Below the pieces are notes generated by a model. That model had not been told where the DNA came from. It did not search any database and worked only from the letters and a program-made list of their open reading frames with translations. From Acidobacteriota bacterium (lineage in GTDB: Bacteria > Acidobacteriota > Terriglobia > Acidiferrales > UBA7541): a stretch of DNA of 64,000 nt. The stretch spans positions 1-64,000 of the forward strand of contig DAHUXN010000028.1 in assembly GCA_027307115.1 (NCBI GenBank). Reading direction: 5' to 3'. Positions 51,373-60,577 of this stretch are shown here, one piece after another. Numbering within the stretch: position 1 is the stretch's first letter; each line of letters opens with the position of its first letter. The position numbers were made by a program, and so were the translations under genes.

Positions 51373-53082
51373 TCAGATGGAAATTATCGCCGACCGGTGT
51401 ATTGTTGCGCGAATCTCTTCGGCTAAGGTGTCGCGCTTGATTTTCAGCGAAGCAGTACGCGGAAAATCGCGCGTCCAGATCAGGCAACCGCTTACGCGCT
51501 TGAAATCGGGCAAACGGCGATTGCGCTCGACGATTTGCGAACGCAGTTCATCATTGAATTGCGTGTTGTCGTCGAGCCGCATCACAAGGACGAGTTGTTC
51601 GCCGGTCATTGTGCGTTGGGGCCAGACGTAATTTGCCGCGAAGATGCAAAATTCCTTCACGGGAATTCCCTCAAATGTGTTTTCGATGTCTTCGGGATAG
51701 ATATTTTTGCCGCCTTCGGTGACGATCATGTTTTTCTTGCGACCGAAAAGCTGCAAATGTCCGGCCGGATCGAGCCGGCCAAGATCGCCTGTCATCAACC
51801 AGCCGTCCACGATCGTCGCGGCTGTCATCTCCGGATCGTCAAGATATTGCGACATTACCATTTTGCTGCGCGTCGCTACTTCGCCAATGCCCTCGGAATC
51901 GGGATTCACGATGCGAACCTCCGTTCCAGGTAAAGGCTTTCCAACTGTGTCGGCGCGGAAAGGCTTGAAATCATTTAGCGTGATTGTCGTGCCGGCTTCC
52001 GTGAGGCCATAACCGTTCCCGACAGGGATTCCGAGATCATAAAAAAATTGCAGCGTGGATGGCTCCGTGAACGCGCCCCCAACGAAAAGAGCCCTCAATC
52101 GACCGCCAAAGGCTTGGTGAATGTCCCGGAGCAGCAGCCGGCTGAGGCGCAGACGCGGCCGGCGACGCGTAAGCGCACGGTTCAGCGCGATTGCGCGATC
52201 GAGCATGCGGCGGCGCGAAGGCAGCAATGCGTCAAAACGTTGGCGCATGCCTCGCTCGAGATTTTTCAGAATCATGGGCACCAGCGTCATATAGGTGATG
52301 TGGTAGCGCGTGAAGGCATCGCGGATGAATTCAGGACGCAGAGTTCGCAGATGCACCACGGTTGCTCCACAGACGAAAGGGCCAATGAAGCCGATCATAA
52401 AATCAATCGCGTGGTTTGTGGGCAGAATGCTCAAGTACCGCACGCCCGGCCAAAAGGGAAACAACGACGCGAGCGTCCGGCATTGCTCAAGATAATTCTC
52501 GTGCGTCATGACGCAGCCTTTTGGACGTCCGCCGGTTCCGGAAGAATACACAATCGAGGCCCAGTCATCGCGCGTGCGTTCGACAAACACGGGTTCGCGA
52601 TTGTTCTGAAATTCCTCCCAGCGCCTCGCGCCGTGCAAATCGGCAGTGGCGGGAGCCTCCGTAACGACGACGGTTTTCACGTCTAGTTCCGCGAAGCTTT
52701 CCGCTTGTGTAATTGCGCGCCACAGATGGTACTCGACGACAAGCGTTTCGGCCTTCGAATGCGCGAGGAGTTGCAAATGCTCGGCGGCGGTGAGTTTGTA
52801 GTCGAGCGGCACGAGCACGCCCCCGCAATAAAAAATGGCGTAGGCGGAAATCAGCCACTTCGACTGATTCGTCATGATGATCGCGGCGCGTGCGCCGGCC
52901 ACTAACCCAGAGTCCTGCAACGCACGGGCGAGGGGCAAAGCGGCTTCTTTGAATTGCCGGTAGGTCAGGCGACAATTTTCGCGGTCGCGATCGGCTTCAA
53001 TCAGACAAATTTCCTTGGGCCAGCGTTCCAGAGCGGCGCGCAGGGCTGCGCCCAGCGAGGAATATTTGCGGAGATCGAGCAT
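51373..53082 (-). CDS. Fatty acyl-AMP ligase/acyl-CoA synthetase
   Basis: A 569-residue adenylating enzyme. Signatures are [19 protein letters not shown] (A3 P-loop), [15 protein letters not shown] (A5), TGDLGRLD (A7) and the hinge [21 protein letters not shown] (first 20 residues shown as [20 protein letters not shown]), with a C-terminal lysine. It activates a long-chain acid to acyl-AMP. The acyl carrier protein gene directly upstream, overlapping at TGATG, suggests transfer to ACP rather than CoA, though the sequence cannot decide. ATG 53082 or GTG 53085 is the start. A second adenylating enzyme is encoded at 56341-57996. Confidence 0.88.
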   Translation of the reverse strand: MLDLRKYSSLGAALRAALERWPKEICLIEADRDRENCRLTYRQFKEAALPLARALQDSGLVAGARAAIIMTNQSKWLISAYAIFYCGGVLVPLDYKLTAAEHLQLLAHSKAETLVVEYHLWRAITQAESFAELDVKTVVVTEAPATADLHGARRWEEFQNNREPVFVERTRDDWASIVYSSGTGGRPKGCVMTHENYLEQCRTLASLFPFWPGVRYLSILPTNHAIDFMIGFIGPFVCGATVVHLRTLRPEFIRDAFTRYHITYMTLVPMILKNLERGMRQRFDALLPSRRRMLDRAIALNRALTRRRPRLRLSRLLLRDIHQAFGGRLRALFVGGAFTEPSTLQFFYDLGIPVGNGYGLTEAGTTITLNDFKPFRADTVGKPLPGTEVRIVNPDSEGIGEVATRSKMVMSQYLDDPEMTAATIVDGWLMTGDLGRLDPAGHLQLFGRKKNMIVTEGGKNIYPEDIENTFEGIPVKEFCIFAANYVWPQRTMTGEQLVLVMRLDDNTQFNDELRSQIVERNRRLPDFKRVSGCLIWTRDFPRTASLKIKRDTLAEEIRATIHRSAIISI

Positions 53083-53324
53083 CACAAACGCGCTTGAATG
53101 CGCGCGGCAAGCGTGCGGAAGTCGCTCACGCCCTGGAGTTCGTAATCTGGAAACTCGATGTGAAAATGATTTTCGATGCGGGTCAGCAAATCGAGAGCCT
53201 GCAGGCTGTCGATGCCGAGTTTTTTGAAGAAATCATCATCGGGCGACAGTTGTGCGCGCGGCACTCCGAAGTGATTTGCCGCCAGCTGCAGAACTTCTTC
53301 CGTGACGTCTTGAAGAGATTGCAT
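53082..53324 (-). CDS. Acyl carrier protein
   Basis: An 80-residue carrier with the phosphopantetheine serine in [16 protein letters not shown]. The four-helix pattern and acidic character are normal. It is distinct from the housekeeping AcpP in context: it lies in the lipid operon, and its stop overlaps the acyl-AMP ligase start. It therefore probably receives the acyl group activated by that ligase. ATG 53324 lies eight bases after a TAAAAT box, with AGAGG in between serving as a possible ribosome site. Confidence 0.93.
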   Translation of the reverse strand: MQSLQDVTEEVLQLAANHFGVPRAQLSPDDDFFKKLGIDSLQALDLLTRIENHFHIEFPDYELQGVSDFRTLAARIQARL

Positions 53325-53332
53325 ATGCCTCT

Positions 53333-53362
53333 ATTTTAACTGTATTTTCTCTAACGCAACAA
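53333..53362 (-). promoter_or_regulatory. Internal promoter before the ACP gene
   Basis: On the minus strand TTGTTG (53362-53357), an 18-bp spacer and TAAAAT (53338-53333). ATG 53324 follows by eight bases. It would allow ACP, ligase, kinase and PlsC to be expressed separately from the upstream half of the operon. Confidence 0.5.
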
Positions 53363-53421
53363 TCACCGCACCATTTGCCGAATTGCGCCGCTTGATTTCC
53401 CCCTATCTCAGATGCCGCGCT

Positions 53422-55500
53422 TTATTTTAGGTACTGATTGATCCAGCCGACCCATCGCATTAGCACGTCTTCCACTCGCACCGGATCGCCGGGAAAATGC
53501 CCGGGAACCGGATAGGCGAAAAATTGGGTCGCGACGCCATTGTCCTTGAGTGCGTGATACATTTCGTACGATTGCACGATCGGCACACGAAAATCGCCCG
53601 TGTCGCAAAGAATCAGCGTGGGCGTTTTGATTTGCGCTGCGTACGTGATCGGTGATTCATCGCGATAGATTTTCCAGTTGTCGCCCACCCACGGAGAGCC
53701 GCCCATTGAATAGTAATCAACCCGGTTGCCATCAGAAACCGTGGCCTCCGCGACTAAATCATTGACGGCCGCGCCGGAAACGGCTGCTTTCCAAATGTGA
53801 TAATGGCCGATCATCCACGAAGTCATATACCCGCCGTACGACCATCCTGACACGGCGATTTTATCCGTGTCGACAAATCCCATTTTTTCGACGGCGGCCA
53901 ATCCTGCCATCACGTCGCGCCCCGGGCCGTCGCCTGCATCACGGTAAATCGCGCGCTGGTAAGCGTTTCCGAGATTGTCGCTGCCGCGGTAATTCGGTTC
54001 GAAAACAACGTAACCTTGCGCCGCGATAATTTGCGACAGCGCGCTAAAAGTGGCAGTCGAGCTCGCTTGCGGGCCGCCATGAATCAGCAGCACGAGAGGA
54101 TATTTCTTGTCCTTCGAGAACTGTGGCGGATAGGTGAGCACGCCATCCTCGTGAAAGGCGTTCGGGCCGTCCCAGTCGATGCTCTGTACTCGGCTGAGAG
54201 CGAGCGCTGCGATTGCCGAATTATAATTTGTCAGCCGCTTCGGGGCCGCGTTCAACGAGGACATGTAATAAAGCTCCGTCGGTTGGCCCGGCGTGCTGCC
54301 GGTAAATGCGACATCGCCTTTCGAGCCAACGGTCATATCCACCCAGAAGGACCACGACGGCTGTATATTCGCGAGATTGATTTTCCGCGCTTGCCCATCG
54401 AGCGGTTGCAGCCACAGCGAAACGCCGGTGCCGTCGTGGCCGCTGACGAGAAGAGATTTTCCGTCCGGCATCCAAATTGCACGCTGAACACTGCGGTCGA
54501 TTGCGCGTGTCGCGTCTGTTCCATCGCCGCCGCTCGCAGGCGCCACGTAAATTTCATTCTCATTGTTCGGATCTCCGTCGCGCGGATACCAATAGGCGAT
54601 CTTTGATCCGTCGAGAGAATACACTCCGACGCTTTCAAATTTGTTGTGCGTTGTGAGCTTCCGCATTTTCCCTGTTTTTGCGTCGAGAATTTGGAGCGTC
54701 GTTTCGTCTCCGTCGCCAGGTTCGGGCGTCTCCTGCCGCGTGATCACGATTGATTTTCCGTCGGGCGACCATGAGAGCGGCGAAGAAGGCGGAGACGGCG
54801 GAAAAACGATGGGTAAACTCCACGAGCCTGACGTCAGACGCTTTGCCTCGCCGCCATCCGCGGGAACGAGCCACACATGCGAGGGCATTGCGGCAGCAGT
54901 CTCCAGATAATCCGTGTCACCGACTTCAAAGACATCGTGATGCGCCGCGATGGCTTTCTTGTCGGTGGGGTCGGGCGTAACGTACGCGATCATGTTCCCG
55001 TCCGGCCGCCAGGCGAATTGCTCGACACCATCCGCCGCAGTCGTGATCTGCTTCGCGTCGCCGCCATCCATCGGCAGAACGAAAATTTGCGGCGCGGCAT
55101 CTTTACCTTCGCCGGCTATTGCGAGAAATGCCAAGCGGTCGCCCGCCGGTGACCAGCGAGCCGAATTGGCGCCTTTGTGTCCGTAGGTAAGCGTGCGTTG
55201 CGCGCCAGTGGCAATATCGATCAGCACTAGTTCGCTGTCGTAGCGGTCTTCCTTCATATTGGCATGCGCCACGGTGACGACAATCGACTTGTCGTCCGGG
55301 GAAATTTGCGGATCCGCTACGCGGACGATCTTCTCCAGATCGGAAATTTGAATTCGCCGCCCCCGCGCGCTCCCAGCATGCGCCATGCCCACGGCAATCA
55401 TTCCGGCGACGGCAATCGCTGACCCGCAAACGAAAATCCACTTCACTGCGCTGCGCGTTGAACTGAGGTTTATCCCTCCGGCTGCGTTGTGATTTCGCAC
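53422..55500 (-). CDS. Exported S9 peptidase (DPP/acylaminoacyl type)
   Basis: A 692-residue secreted serine peptidase. A signal anchor (FVCGSAIAVAGMIAVGMAHA) is followed by a seven-bladed-propeller region with WSPDGKSI-type repeats and a C-terminal hydrolase domain. The nucleophile is in GWSYGGYMTSWMIGHY, Asp in CDTGDFRVP and His in VPGHFPGD. It releases dipeptides or acylated residues outside the cytoplasm. GTG 55500 is chosen because AAAGGAG lies eight bases upstream; the frame opens at 55578 within the hydratase gene. It sits inside the lipid operon but with 40- and 97-bp gaps, so it may be a passenger. Confidence 0.87.
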   Translation of the reverse strand: MRNHNAAGGINLSSTRSAVKWIFVCGSAIAVAGMIAVGMAHAGSARGRRIQISDLEKIVRVADPQISPDDKSIVVTVAHANMKEDRYDSELVLIDIATGAQRTLTYGHKGANSARWSPAGDRLAFLAIAGEGKDAAPQIFVLPMDGGDAKQITTAADGVEQFAWRPDGNMIAYVTPDPTDKKAIAAHHDVFEVGDTDYLETAAAMPSHVWLVPADGGEAKRLTSGSWSLPIVFPPSPPSSPLSWSPDGKSIVITRQETPEPGDGDETTLQILDAKTGKMRKLTTHNKFESVGVYSLDGSKIAYWYPRDGDPNNENEIYVAPASGGDGTDATRAIDRSVQRAIWMPDGKSLLVSGHDGTGVSLWLQPLDGQARKINLANIQPSWSFWVDMTVGSKGDVAFTGSTPGQPTELYYMSSLNAAPKRLTNYNSAIAALALSRVQSIDWDGPNAFHEDGVLTYPPQFSKDKKYPLVLLIHGGPQASSTATFSALSQIIAAQGYVVFEPNYRGSDNLGNAYQRAIYRDAGDGPGRDVMAGLAAVEKMGFVDTDKIAVSGWSYGGYMTSWMIGHYHIWKAAVSGAAVNDLVAEATVSDGNRVDYYSMGGSPWVGDNWKIYRDESPITYAAQIKTPTLILCDTGDFRVPIVQSYEMYHALKDNGVATQFFAYPVPGHFPGDPVRVEDVLMRWVGWINQYLK

Positions 55501-55540
55501 GATAGCGGCTCCTTTATTGTGATCGTTCTCAAACCAACGC

Positions 55541-56344
55541 TCACGGCAAGTACGGCATTGTATCCGTGCTTTCGACAAATTTCTTTAAACCTGCCTCGAC
55601 GGCGGGACGGCTGAAAAGCTCGCAGAAAATTTCGATTTCGCGCCGCAGATCCTCATAGGGAATCGGTTTGATGAACCGCTTTGCGACAATCGCGGTCTCG
55701 CGATCGAATTTCTGAATCTGCGCCGCTGTCGCGCGCGCGGCTCGCAAAGTTTCACCCTCGGCTGTGACCTGGCTCACCAGTCCGATGGCTTGCGCCTTCG
55801 CTGCGTTGAAGCTGCGGCCTGTCAACAGCAAATCGCGGACTACGCCATTGCCCAGGTCACGCTTCAGCCGAGGAATTCCGCCAAATCCGGGAATCAGGCC
55901 CAGACGCAATTCGGGGAAACAGAAACGCGCCATTTTATCAGCAATGATCAAATCGCAGGCGAGCGTCAACTCAAATCCGCCGCCGAACGTGACACCATGT
56001 ACGGCGGCGATGGTAGTCATCGGTGCGGCATCGATTGTATTGAGCACGCGATGGATGCGCTGCAAAAAATCGCGCACACCCGCGATTCTCTCAGTCGTTC
56101 GCAGCGGTTGTGAACGGCGATAAAGTTCTCGCAAATCGGCGCCGGCGCTGAATCCGGCAGACAGGCTGCTATAAACGATCAGTGCGGCAATGCCTTTGCT
56201 TTCCGATTCCAGAGCTCCGGCAAATTGCTCGAGTTCCTCGAGAGTCGCCAGGCCGATTTCATTGCAGGGCTCGCGATGCAGGTTGAGCTCGATTACTCCG
56301 TTCGCGCATTCCCAGGAAAGCGTTTTGCCCGTGAAGCTCTTCAT
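55541..56344 (-). CDS. Enoyl-CoA hydratase/isomerase family protein
   Basis: A 267-residue crotonase-fold protein. The oxyanion-hole segments are FSAGADLREL and HGVTFGGGFELTLACDL. In the second catalytic region ELRLGLIPGFGGIPRL the usual acidic residue is present as Glu (PELRLGL), while the second, usually in GGxxR-adjacent positions, is not obvious. Hydratase, isomerase or thioesterase activity is therefore open. It overlaps the upstream acyl-CoA synthetase by 4 bp (ATGA) and the FAR-led operon continues through it. A role in handling the acyl chain is likely. Confidence 0.87.
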   Translation of the reverse strand: MKSFTGKTLSWECANGVIELNLHREPCNEIGLATLEELEQFAGALESESKGIAALIVYSSLSAGFSAGADLRELYRRSQPLRTTERIAGVRDFLQRIHRVLNTIDAAPMTTIAAVHGVTFGGGFELTLACDLIIADKMARFCFPELRLGLIPGFGGIPRLKRDLGNGVVRDLLLTGRSFNAAKAQAIGLVSQVTAEGETLRAARATAAQIQKFDRETAIVAKRFIKPIPYEDLRREIEIFCELFSRPAVEAGLKKFVESTDTMPYLP

Positions 56345-57996
56345 GCGACTCGCTTTCGATAGAGTTCTTCAATTTGATTGTTCATCCTGGCGGCGATTGC
56401 GTCGCGCCTGAGTTTCCCCATCGCCGTCAGCAAGCCACTCTCGATCGTGAATGCCTGGCGTTCCAGATGGAAGGCGCGAATTTGTTTGTAATGCGGCAAT
56501 CGTGAATTCACTTTATCAACTGCCGCTGAAATGTCGGTCTCCGTCAATGCTGAATTCGCTTCCGTGGTGACAATGGCGGCTAGGTAGCCGCGTCCATTTC
56601 CGACGAGCACGACTTGTGCCGCCTGGGGCAACAACGCAGACAGTTCCTCTTCGAGGGGCTCGGGTGCGATATTGTGGCCGGAGTTCAGAATAATCAAATT
56701 CTTAATGCGCCCGGTGATTTTCCAGTTGGCGCGCGAATTCATCTCGCCTTGGTCTCCTGTGTGGAACCAGCCGTCGCGCAGCGCGGCCGCAGTCTCCTCG
56801 GGGCGGTTCCAGTAGCCGGAGAAAATATTGGGTCCGCGCACGAGGATTTCCTGATTGTCGCCAATTTTCATTTCGATTCCTGGGATTGCGCGTCCGACGT
56901 AACCTGGCTCGATAAACCCGGGATCGTCGATCGTGCAGATCGCCGTAGTTTCCGTGAGGCCATAAGCCTGCAAAACGGGGATGCCCAGCATCATGAAGAA
57001 TTTCTGCGTCTCGATAGAGAGCGGCGCCGAGCCGCAAATTAGCGCCTTCAATCGCGGGCCGATACTCTTGCGGATCGTCGGGAAAATCAGCGCGTTTGCA
57101 ATGGCGAGGCAAATCCGATCACTAAAACTTGCATCGTCTGTTCCGCGCCCCAGATGCGCGCATTTTGCTTTGCTGAACGTTGCCGCGATCCATCCGCGAC
57201 GTTCGCGAATCTGGCCTTCGATTTTGGCACGCACGCGTTCCAACAGCGTCGGCACATTCAAAAAATAATTTGGCGCTGCGATGCGCATTTCGTCGGCGAG
57301 CTTTGTCAGGTCAGTGGAGAGCGAAATCACGCTATTGCGTGACAGATAGCTCAACAGAGAAATCCACGATGCGGCAAAATTGAGCGGCGTCCAGTGAAAC
57401 ACCTGATCCGGCGCGCTTTGGGTCCCCATTAACTTGTCCAGGCTCGCGGTGGTGCAGGAAAGCATGTTATCCACGTTGCCGATGTTCAAAACCACGCCCT
57501 TCGGTTCGCCCGATGTTCCCGAGGTGTATATGATGGCTACCGGATCGCTCGCCGAAGACTCCGATGAGGTATAGCCAATCGACCCGCCGTGCGCAAAGAC
57601 CTCTTCAAACAGGGAGATGGGAGGCATATCTCCATCTGAACGCCTCAAGTCGTCGCACAGTTCTTGATTCTCGCAAAGAATTCTGGACGCGCCGCTGTCG
57701 CGCACCATGGCCGCCAGTTCCGCAGGCGCCTGCCTGACGTAAAGAGGCACGACGATGACGCCATTGGCCATCAGCGCCAGATCCGCCGCGACCCAACGAA
57801 TACCGTTCGGTGCGAGCAAGGCGCACCGGTCGCCTTTTCGCAGTCCCATCGTCGTCAAAAATCCACGGACTTTCGCGACGAGCGAAAGTAATTCGTTGCC
57901 GCTCGCAGGGGCCACTTGTTGCCCGCGAATTTCTTGAACGACGGTCGCGCCAGCCGCCTTGTCGAGCTGCGCAAAAATCCTGTCGAGGAAATTCAT
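56341..57996 (-). CDS. Long-chain AMP-dependent synthetase
   Basis: A 551-residue ANL-superfamily adenylating enzyme. It has IYTSGTSGEPKGVVL (A3), YGLTETTAICT (A5), TGDQGEMN (A7) and GRIKNLIILNSGHNIAPEPL (A8), and an RRDAIAARMNN C-terminal segment. It resembles long-chain fatty acyl-CoA synthetases. ATG 57996 overlaps the stop of the preceding pyruvyl-transferase-like gene, and its own stop overlaps the hydratase start. This is the second acyl-activating enzyme of the operon; one could make acyl-CoA for the reductase and the other acyl-ACP. Confidence 0.89.
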   Translation of the reverse strand: MNFLDRIFAQLDKAAGATVVQEIRGQQVAPASGNELLSLVAKVRGFLTTMGLRKGDRCALLAPNGIRWVAADLALMANGVIVVPLYVRQAPAELAAMVRDSGASRILCENQELCDDLRRSDGDMPPISLFEEVFAHGGSIGYTSSESSASDPVAIIYTSGTSGEPKGVVLNIGNVDNMLSCTTASLDKLMGTQSAPDQVFHWTPLNFAASWISLLSYLSRNSVISLSTDLTKLADEMRIAAPNYFLNVPTLLERVRAKIEGQIRERRGWIAATFSKAKCAHLGRGTDDASFSDRICLAIANALIFPTIRKSIGPRLKALICGSAPLSIETQKFFMMLGIPVLQAYGLTETTAICTIDDPGFIEPGYVGRAIPGIEMKIGDNQEILVRGPNIFSGYWNRPEETAAALRDGWFHTGDQGEMNSRANWKITGRIKNLIILNSGHNIAPEPLEEELSALLPQAAQVVLVGNGRGYLAAIVTTEANSALTETDISAAVDKVNSRLPHYKQIRAFHLERQAFTIESGLLTAMGKLRRDAIAARMNNQIEELYRKRVA

Positions 57997-59408
57997 GCGT
58001 CGTAAGCCTCGAGCAACTTCCGCAGATTCGTGCTGAGCGGCGGCAAATACTCTTCCCAACTGAGTGATCCGCTGCGTAGAGGAAATTCTGGATAGCGTTT
58101 GGCCACAAATCCCTCGAAATACATACCCATGCGCGCCATCAATCTGAGATTCTGCGCCACTGTCCGGCCGATGCCGTCGCGCACGGATTCCTTTTCGCGG
58201 CAAAGCTGTTTCAGCCCAGCGAACAAATTCGTTTCGAGGTCAGCATCGTCTACCGTAAACAGCAAATGGCTGTGGCCGCGCTGACGCATCAGATTGCGGA
58301 TTCTTTCGTCCATGGTTATGCCGAGGGACGCAACCCCCGCGGGCATGGACGTAACAATCGCGTGGTAGCGCGAAGAAGCCATCAAATGACATGCCCGCAA
58401 AATGCTCACGATCTCGTACATGTCATATTGATCCGAGCAAAAAATCGGCACACCGCCGCCCACTTGCTCGGCAAAGCGTTCGCATGCATTGCGGTCGAGC
58501 ATTTCCATGCCCACGCACACAAGAAATACGGGATGCTCCTTGCGGAAACGCGCGACGGCTCCGGCGAAAGCGGAAATGTACCGTGCGTAGGCAGCATCGA
58601 CTTCGCGCCCGGATTTGTGGAAATAAATCGAGCGGTAATGGCTCTCTTTGTACGCGCCCGCCACTGCCCGTGCAGCAGCCTTTGCCAGCGACGCTTTAAC
58701 CGGCCACCAAAATGGATTGATCGGGCAGGCGACAAGCACTGGCGTGTGGCCGTCCCATCCCGCATCGCGCAATATCTTTTCACCGTATTCCGGGCCGCGA
58801 GGCTCAAACGTCCATGCTGTGTCCGTGCCCAGTTCGGTGGAAATGCCGAGCTTGCTCAGCAACTCCTGAGATTCTTCGCTTCGCGTTATCACAACAGAGT
58901 CCTTGCAATAGCGGCGGCACATTTTTTCGACGATTGGGTCCATGTAACCCGCTTCGGCGCCATATCCAATGGAAAGGCGGTTCTGCGCGGAGGCCAGTCC
59001 GAGCGAACCGATCATCATCGTCGCCAGCGCATTTGCGAATTTGCTTTTGAACATCGAGCCTTCGCATGCCACGACGCCGTGGTATTGCGGCACTTCACGA
59101 CTCAGAAATGGGGGAAACACGTCGGGCAGGCGGACTTGCCGCGTTCCCGCGAAATATCCCCGCGTCAGATCGAAATTCTGCGTCATTACGCCGAGATCGA
59201 CGTTTTCGTCGCCGAGAACGCGCCGCACCTGCCGCAGGATTTCTTCGACGCGCAAATCCGAACCCGTATTGCGCGCTCCGCAATAGCATGCGAAAAGCAG
59301 GCGCAATTTCTCGCCAGGGCGCCAACTTTTGCCGCGTCCCAGCGTCCACGAGAACTTTGCGAATTCGATGGATCCCGCGACCCAAGCTTCGAGAAACAAA
59401 TCCATCAT
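57993..59408 (-). CDS. Polysaccharide pyruvyl transferase-family protein
   Basis: A 471-residue protein. [19 protein letters not shown] and the C-terminal [20 protein letters not shown] with MDERI are the PS_pyruv_trans (GT-B-like) motifs; the SRYH histidine is typical. Members add a pyruvyl ketal to sugars of polymers, or act in glycan and nucleotide-sugar contexts. In a lipid operon it suggests a modified sugar head group, but the family has members of unknown activity. The start is ATG 59408 or 59405 after GGAGGAAA; the first overlaps the upstream stop. No membrane segment is evident. Confidence 0.83.
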   Translation of the reverse strand: MMDLFLEAWVAGSIEFAKFSWTLGRGKSWRPGEKLRLLFACYCGARNTGSDLRVEEILRQVRRVLGDENVDLGVMTQNFDLTRGYFAGTRQVRLPDVFPPFLSREVPQYHGVVACEGSMFKSKFANALATMMIGSLGLASAQNRLSIGYGAEAGYMDPIVEKMCRRYCKDSVVITRSEESQELLSKLGISTELGTDTAWTFEPRGPEYGEKILRDAGWDGHTPVLVACPINPFWWPVKASLAKAAARAVAGAYKESHYRSIYFHKSGREVDAAYARYISAFAGAVARFRKEHPVFLVCVGMEMLDRNACERFAEQVGGGVPIFCSDQYDMYEIVSILRACHLMASSRYHAIVTSMPAGVASLGITMDERIRNLMRQRGHSHLLFTVDDADLETNLFAGLKQLCREKESVRDGIGRTVAQNLRLMARMGMYFEGFVAKRYPEFPLRSGSLSWEEYLPPLSTNLRKLLEAYDA

Positions 59409-60565
59409 CGTGGAATTTCCTCCGAGGCAGATTGCTGAGTGGCGGGCGCGGTTGCGGGTGGCCAGTCTTGATACGGATAGACGAAGTGATGATCGCGTGT
59501 GAATTTCAGCAGAGGAAAACAATATTGCGAGAACGGCGCGGGTTTGCATTCCATTTCTGCGATCACGCGCGAATTATCGAACACCGTGTTCCATGTTAAG
59601 TACGGAAGAAAGACTTTGAGCAGGGTGGCGAGCTTTCCTGCTTTTCCGAAGCGTCCTGCGAAGAAATTCACCATGCCCGATGTGGAACGTTCGAGCGCCG
59701 GCACGAACACGGGCGCGCTCTTTCCCTGCGCTTCCGCGAGCGCGCGTGTCAATTGCAGATACGTTTCCGAATCCACGCCCGAAGACAAATGATAAATTTC
59801 ATGCGCGGGGTTTTCTTTCTGATGCAGCTTGGAGATCGCGCCGGCTACGTAGTTGACAGGCACAATGTCGACGCGATCTTCCGGACGAAAGGGAAGCGCC
59901 GGCAGGTTCGCGAGAAAAACGAAGGCCTTCACCATTTCGAATTGGTTCGTCTCCGGGCGGCGGCTGTCGCCCAGAACAATGCTAGGCCGAAAAATGATCC
60001 GCGAAACGTCGGGCAGAAGTTCGTTCACCATGTATTCGCTGAATTTTTTTGTGCGCGCATACGGGTCGTAATCGGAGCGCTCCCAGTCAATCGCCGAATC
60101 TTCCCGGACCACTTCGCTTTGCCGTTGCCCGGCGACGGCGACCGTGCTGACATGGCTGAAACGCCGCAGCCCGTGGTGGTCGCGCGCGCCCATGGCCAGT
60201 TCGATCACTTGCAACGTGCCGCGCAGGTTCACGTTCATGCAGCTTTTTTCCGATTTTCGATTGAGAGAAGCGGCGCAGTGAATAATGGAATCCGTCGTGT
60301 GCACCAGGCGCCGGTACTCGTCGTCCGCTAAGCCGAATCTTGCACCGGTCAAGTCGCCACGGAAAATCTGCATGCGTGAATCCAGGCAGGAGTGAAAACG
60401 CGGGAAATCCATATGGAGCTGCAGGGCGCGCCACAATCGCTCGCGCCCCTCTTGTTCACTTTTCGCGCGCACCAGCAGGTTTAGCAGCTCGTTGCTCTCT
60501 TCGAGCAGGTTTGCCACTACGTGCGCGCCGATATAGCCGGTTGCTCCGGTAATGAAAATGGCCAC
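59405..60565 (-). CDS. NAD(P)-dependent extended SDR (thioester-reductase-like)
   Basis: A 386-residue extended short-chain dehydrogenase. The nucleotide loop is [16 protein letters not shown] at the N-terminus, and the catalytic YxxxK is YARTK ([14 protein letters not shown]). The [20 protein letters not shown] segment and overall layout resemble the thioester reductase domains of carboxylic acid reductases and NRPS, which release an acyl-ACP or acyl-CoA as aldehyde or alcohol. Epimerase activity is an alternative. It starts 12 bp after the FAR stop and overlaps the pyruvyl-transferase gene. It could reduce the acyl-ACP made downstream. Confidence 0.83.
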   Translation of the reverse strand: MAIFITGATGYIGAHVVANLLEESNELLNLLVRAKSEQEGRERLWRALQLHMDFPRFHSCLDSRMQIFRGDLTGARFGLADDEYRRLVHTTDSIIHCAASLNRKSEKSCMNVNLRGTLQVIELAMGARDHHGLRRFSHVSTVAVAGQRQSEVVREDSAIDWERSDYDPYARTKKFSEYMVNELLPDVSRIIFRPSIVLGDSRRPETNQFEMVKAFVFLANLPALPFRPEDRVDIVPVNYVAGAISKLHQKENPAHEIYHLSSGVDSETYLQLTRALAEAQGKSAPVFVPALERSTSGMVNFFAGRFGKAGKLATLLKVFLPYLTWNTVFDNSRVIAEMECKPAPFSQYCFPLLKFTRDHHFVYPYQDWPPATAPATQQSASEEIPR

Positions 60566-60577
60566 AGGTTAGCGTTC

